Below, in pieces: positions 60,751 through 64,000 of a stretch of 64,000 nucleotides of DNA (positions are counted from its first letter, which is position 1; every line of letters begins with the position of its first letter). Below the pieces are notes generated by a model, which was given only the letters and a program-made list of their open reading frames with translations, had not been told where the DNA came from and did not search any database. Location: the NCBI RefSeq assembly GCF_030718205.1, contig NZ_JAUZQF010000002.1, positions 434,001-498,000 of the forward strand, given 5' to 3'. A program made the translations under genes and the position numbers. The DNA comes from Nonomuraea turcica (GTDB taxonomy: Bacteria; Actinomycetota; Actinomycetes; Streptosporangiales; Streptosporangiaceae).

Positions 60751-61610
60751 GAGGTGCTCCTGTCGTGCGGAAACGGAGAGGAAGGGGGCAGCCGGGTGGG
60801 GATGTCGTGGGAGAGGCCGACGACCCCGCCGATCGCGACGGCGGCGAAGGCCAGCCCCAGGGCGGCGATCGGCACGGTCAGGCCGGGGGCCTCGCCGAGC
60901 AGGCCGATGCCGATGGTGACGGCGACCAGCGGGTCAACGACGGTGAGGGTCGCCACCGTGCTCTCGGGCGGACCGTCGGCGTACGCGCGCTGCACGAACC
61001 AGAAACCGGCCAGGATCGTCGCCGCCAGACCGGCGAGCGTGCCGAACAGCGGCGCGCTGACGCCGTGCGAGACGAACTCCTCCGTCGCCGCCCGGACCAG
61101 CGTCGAGGTGCAGCCGTAGGCGGCACCCCCGCCTATACCCAGGACCAGGCACCGGGCCCGGCCCCTGAGCGGATGGGCGACCAGCAGGCAGACGGCCATC
61201 ACGGCGAACACCAGCGCACCGGCCTGGATCTGCGCCGCCACGGGGACCGGGCGGGGGACGGTGTTCAACGCGGCGAGCACCGCGAAACCGCCCGTACCGA
61301 CGAGGATCGCCGCCAGCGCCGAGCCGGTGTCCCACCGCAGCGGGGCGCGGCGCAGCCGCAGCGCCCACACCACGCTGATCACGATCCCGAGCACCCCGGC
61401 CGGCTCGACCACGGTCACCGGGGCCAGTCGCAGGGCGATGACCTGCAACACTGCCCCCGCCGTCAGCAGCGCCAGCCCCGCCAGCCATCGGGGCCGCCGC
61501 AGCGCGGCCAGTAGGGACGCGCCACCCGCCGACGCGCTGTGCTGCAGCCAGGTCCCGGCCGTGAAGCAGCAGGCGTTCAGGACCGCCAGGCCGATGGCAA
61601 GCCAGGTCAT
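60621..61610 (-). CDS. EamA/DMT-like transporter (NIPA-type), overlapping the next gene
   Basis: A 329-residue protein with nine or ten helices. MTWLAIGLAVLNACCFTAGT, VVEPAGVLGIVISVVWALRL and VVDPLVAVTIGIGLLGEAPG are typical of EamA/NIPA permeases. The membrane part ends near residue 275 and the remaining about 50 residues (GLSHDIPTRLPPSSPFPHD onward) are Ser/Pro/Arg-rich and run 130 bp into the glycosyltransferase gene in another frame. ATG 61610 overlaps the DUF998 stop (ATGA). The exported or imported solute is unknown. Confidence 0.8.
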   Translation of the reverse strand: MTWLAIGLAVLNACCFTAGTWLQHSASAGGASLLAALRRPRWLAGLALLTAGAVLQVIALRLAPVTVVEPAGVLGIVISVVWALRLRRAPLRWDTGSALAAILVGTGGFAVLAALNTVPRPVPVAAQIQAGALVFAVMAVCLLVAHPLRGRARCLVLGIGGGAAYGCTSTLVRAATEEFVSHGVSAPLFGTLAGLAATILAGFWFVQRAYADGPPESTVATLTVVDPLVAVTIGIGLLGEAPGLTVPIAALGLAFAAVAIGGVVGLSHDIPTRLPPSSPFPHDRSTSCPAVPSGVSSSARTPIRPTSTAPRTSPTAWPPDSSAEATRST

Positions 61611-62299
61611 CTGCCCTCCCGGCTCGCAGCCACGGCGCCGGCCAGTCTGCCCTCCCGGTTCGCCGCCACCGCGCCGGCCAGGATGAACAGCAGGCTCATC
61701 TCCAGCGCGAGGGTGATCCGCTCGGCCAGCCCCAGCCAACTGCCGATCTCCTGGACCAGCGGGGTCGGGTCCGGGGTCATGACGCACAGATGCGCGCACA
61801 TGAAAGCGACGCAGCCGGCCACACTCGCCCACGAGGTACGACGCAATGCCCGCGCCGTCGTCTCCCACCCGGGCCGTCGTCCCAGCCGCCGGGCGATCAG
61901 CAGTGTGGCGGCCGGGAGCGCCGCCACGGCTCCGCCCGCCGCGTACCGGTGCACCAGCCCTTCTATAGTGGGGACGCCCGGCGTGTCGGTCGGAAAGACC
62001 ACGGCGAGGGCCAACCCGCCGCACCACGCGCCCAGCAGGACGATCGCCGGCGCGCCGACCGGCAGCCTGGACCGTACGAGTCCGGCGACCAGCGCCGTCG
62101 ATCCCATCGAGAGACAGGCCACGGTCCCGGCGAAGACCTGGTCCGCGCCGTCGCTCAGCGCGTAGTCGCTGAACACGTTCCGGACGGTGTCCACCTGCTT
62201 CGCCCAGCCGAGGTGTAGGGCGGCGGCGCCGACCAGCGCCCCGGCCAGCCCGGCATGAGCCGCGACCACGAGTTTTCGGGTGAGGGAAAAGCTGTCCAC
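61607..62299 (-). CDS. DUF998-family membrane protein
   Basis: A 230-residue polytopic protein with six helices. NVFSDYALSDGADQVFAGTV near the start is the conserved DUF998 region. GTG 62299 was chosen because the hydrophobic segment follows shortly (VDSFSLTRKLVVAAHAGLAG); upstream frame sequence lacks protein-like composition. It ends with a repeated AGAVAANREGR/AGAVAASREGR. It is the first gene of the minus-strand set leading to the third two-component system. Function is unknown. Confidence 0.78.
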   Translation of the reverse strand: MDSFSLTRKLVVAAHAGLAGALVGAAALHLGWAKQVDTVRNVFSDYALSDGADQVFAGTVACLSMGSTALVAGLVRSRLPVGAPAIVLLGAWCGGLALAVVFPTDTPGVPTIEGLVHRYAAGGAVAALPAATLLIARRLGRRPGWETTARALRRTSWASVAGCVAFMCAHLCVMTPDPTPLVQEIGSWLGLAERITLALEMSLLFILAGAVAANREGRLAGAVAASREGR

Positions 62300-62479
62300 A
62301 CCACGACAGCGAACCGGGGCATCATGTGGCGCGTACGACTTCGACCGTGAAGCTTCTGTGAAGCAGGCGCCGTGTTCGGCAGAACCTTGGCCGCCCACTC
62401 GGCACGGCACGCCGGCCAGGCCGCGGAGCCGGTCCGCAGGAGGGCGGGCCGGCTCCGGGGTTCGGGCGTCACATGGGGA

Positions 62480-64000
62480 TCAGACGCGGGTCCACTTCTG
62501 GTTGTTCTGGCCGTTGCACGTCCAGATGCGCGCCTTGGTGCCGTTGGCGGTGCCGCCGACGTCCAGGCACTTGTTCGCGCCGACGGCGGTGATGGTGCCG
62601 TCGGCGTTGAGGCGCCACTTCTGGTTGTTCTGTCCGTTGCAGTCCCAGATGATCACGCTGGTGCCATCCGCCGTCCCGGCCCCATTCACGTCCAGGCACT
62701 TGTTGCCGTAGACCCGCAGCTCACCGGCGCTGGTGGAGGTCCACTGCTGGTTGGCCTGCCCGTTGCAGTCCCAGATCTGCGCCTGCGCGCCGTTGGCCTG
62801 CGAGGCGCCGTTGACGTCCAGGCACCAGTTCGACCCCACGCCCCGCAGCGCGCTCGTACTGCCCGGAGGCAAGCCGTCCCCCTGCCCGACGCCCCTGCCG
62901 TTGAAGGTGATGGAGTCCACGTCGAACGAGTTCGCGGACGGCGCCTTGAACACGACATGGACATTGCGGGTGCCACCGGGGTCGGTGACCTGCACCGCCG
63001 GCAGCGACACGTAGGTGTTCCATCCCCCGGTTGCCGACACGGGGCTGGAGGCGATGAGCGCCCCGGTCGGTGAGTCGGCGCGCAGCTCGATGGACGCCCC
63101 GGTGCTGGACGGCGCCGAGACTCGGAAGGACACCGTGTCGATCCCGGACAGGTTGATCGGGCTGAAGGAGATCCAGTCATTGTTGGAGATGTCGCCGATG
63201 CGCCTGCCACCCTCGGCTCCGGGCTCGTCGACGATCCGGATTCCGGACGAGCCGGTGAAGTGCTCGGCCTGCTTGTGTTTCGGCTGCAGCGTGATGCCGG
63301 CGCTGCCCTTCAGGCCGCCCTTGTCGGTGTAGTCGGCGGACAGCGCGTAGTAGACGTTGGAGGCCTCGTCATGGCCGGAGGCGGTGGTCGTGGCCGTCCC
63401 GGAGCAACCGGTGTACTGGCCGGTGTCGTGGGCGTGCTGGTCATGGCCGAGCGCCGTGATCACGTTGACCTTGGTGCAGTCGACGGCGCCGTCCTCGGCG
63501 TCGGTGACGTTCACCGTGTAGGCCACCTGATCGCCGAAGTCGATGAATCCACCGTCGGGTGGAGCCGAGAAGGCCACCTTGGGACGAGTGTTGCCGACGA
63601 CGATGGGCAATGTGATGCTGCCCGTCTTCCCGCCGGAATCCCGTACGGTCAGCTTGGCCGTGTAGGTGCCGTTGGTGTTGTAGGTGTGAGAGGGGTTGGC
63701 GCTGGTGGAGGTCCCGCCGTCGCCGAAGTCCCACGCGTAGGTGATCGCGTCGCCGTCGGGATCGGAGGAGCCGGCAGAGGAGAACGCCACCGTCAGCGGC
63801 GCCGCACCCGAATCGGGGTTGGCGCTCGCCTTGGCCAGGGGCGCTCGGTTTCCGGCTACGTAGTCGACGCGGTAGATGCTGTCATCGGTGTTCGCGTGGC
63901 CGAAGCCATTGCCCCAGTCGGCCATGTACAGGGCGCCGTCCGGACCGAACTTCATGTCGATCGGCGCATGCGGGGCGAGCTGTGCCACGAAGGGGTTGAT
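62480..64000 (-). CDS. C-terminal part of a large secreted sugar-dehydrogenase-like/PKD/CBM6/ricin protein
   Basis: The gene runs off the right edge, so the start is outside the window (at least 506 residues remain). The first visible part, APIDMKFGPDGALYMADWGN, is the end of a PQQ-type sugar (sorbosone) dehydrogenase propeller. A PKD domain (NRAPLAKASANPDSGAAPLT to VRDSGGKTG), a Cys-containing domain, a CBM6-like sandwich (about 63280-62890) and a ricin trefoil with NQQW, NQKW, NQKW follow. In related proteins a ThuA domain precedes the propeller. It is a secreted carbohydrate-binding oxidoreductase by family knowledge; the substrate is unknown. Confidence 0.85.
   Translation of the reverse strand: MNPFVAQLAPHAPIDMKFGPDGALYMADWGNGFGHANTDDSIYRVDYVAGNRAPLAKASANPDSGAAPLTVAFSSAGSSDPDGDAITYAWDFGDGGTSTSANPSHTYNTNGTYTAKLTVRDSGGKTGSITLPIVVGNTRPKVAFSAPPDGGFIDFGDQVAYTVNVTDAEDGAVDCTKVNVITALGHDQHAHDTGQYTGCSGTATTTASGHDEASNVYYALSADYTDKGGLKGSAGITLQPKHKQAEHFTGSSGIRIVDEPGAEGGRRIGDISNNDWISFSPINLSGIDTVSFRVSAPSSTGASIELRADSPTGALIASSPVSATGGWNTYVSLPAVQVTDPGGTRNVHVVFKAPSANSFDVDSITFNGRGVGQGDGLPPGSTSALRGVGSNWCLDVNGASQANGAQAQIWDCNGQANQQWTSTSAGELRVYGNKCLDVNGAGTADGTSVIIWDCNGQNNQKWRLNADGTITAVGANKCLDVGGTANGTKARIWTCNGQNNQKWTRV

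Overview
The window is high-GC DNA from a filamentous-type actinomycete, most likely from the Streptosporangiales (Nonomuraea or Microbispora-like) or a relative. That placement is an inference from base composition, GTG/TTG starts, Tat and lipoprotein signals, LacI/GntR/MarR-type regulators and many secreted CAZymes with ricin-type (CBM13) or CBM2 modules. I ran no database search. No rRNA, tRNA, CRISPR array or replication origin was seen.

Layout. (1) 0.04-8.0 kb: a two-component system, a flavin electron-transfer cluster (small FMN-binding protein, ApbE flavin transferase, RnfD/NqrB-like membrane protein), a small Pro/His-rich membrane protein and a MacB/FtsX-type ABC exporter. An ungapped 62-bp promoter element with 11-bp-spaced GTTAG repeats occurs twice and ties these genes into one probable regulon. 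(2) 8.2-28 kb: sugar uptake and catabolism. It holds a LacI regulator and GH39 enzyme with paired operators, a frameshifted MarR gene, a dead esterase, a GH95 fucosidase, an Rbs-type ABC transporter facing a FadR-type regulator across an operator array, a second FadR-type regulator, a carbohydrate ABC importer, an enolase-superfamily enzyme and a large beta-helix protein. (3) 28-45.5 kb: an arabinoxylan and side-chain degradation locus. On the minus strand are two esterases, GH43 and GH27; on the plus strand are GH10, GH127, GH43, GH62 and a second GH27. A perfect 14-bp palindrome TGTTAGCGCTAACA occurs three times, and GAAACTTTC palindromes flank the xylanase gene. (4) 43.4-48.7 kb: a scarred island between two copies of the GH62 3' end. 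It contains vestigial CAZyme genes, the intact second GH27, an XRE regulator with a SLOG-fold protein, two small genes and a 3'-truncated tyrosine integrase. (5) 48.7-62.3 kb: a LacI regulator, a DedA protein, two more two-component systems, several membrane or lipid-linked glycosyltransferases and an EamA-like transporter. (6) The right edge cuts a large secreted protein with sugar-dehydrogenase-like, PKD, CBM6-like and ricin modules.

How it fits together. The GH10 xylanase cuts the backbone. GH43, GH62 and GH127 remove arabinose. The esterases remove ester groups and GH27 removes galactose. GH39 and GH95 would finish xylo- and fuco-oligosaccharides, and the ABC systems import the products under LacI, FadR and probably CAZyme-specific repressors. 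The most interesting signals are the shared promoter of the flavin module, the conserved operators, the start-plus-tail remnants of deleted CAZyme genes, the duplicated GH62 3' end, and a response-regulator box copied in front of dedA together with a glycosyltransferase tail.
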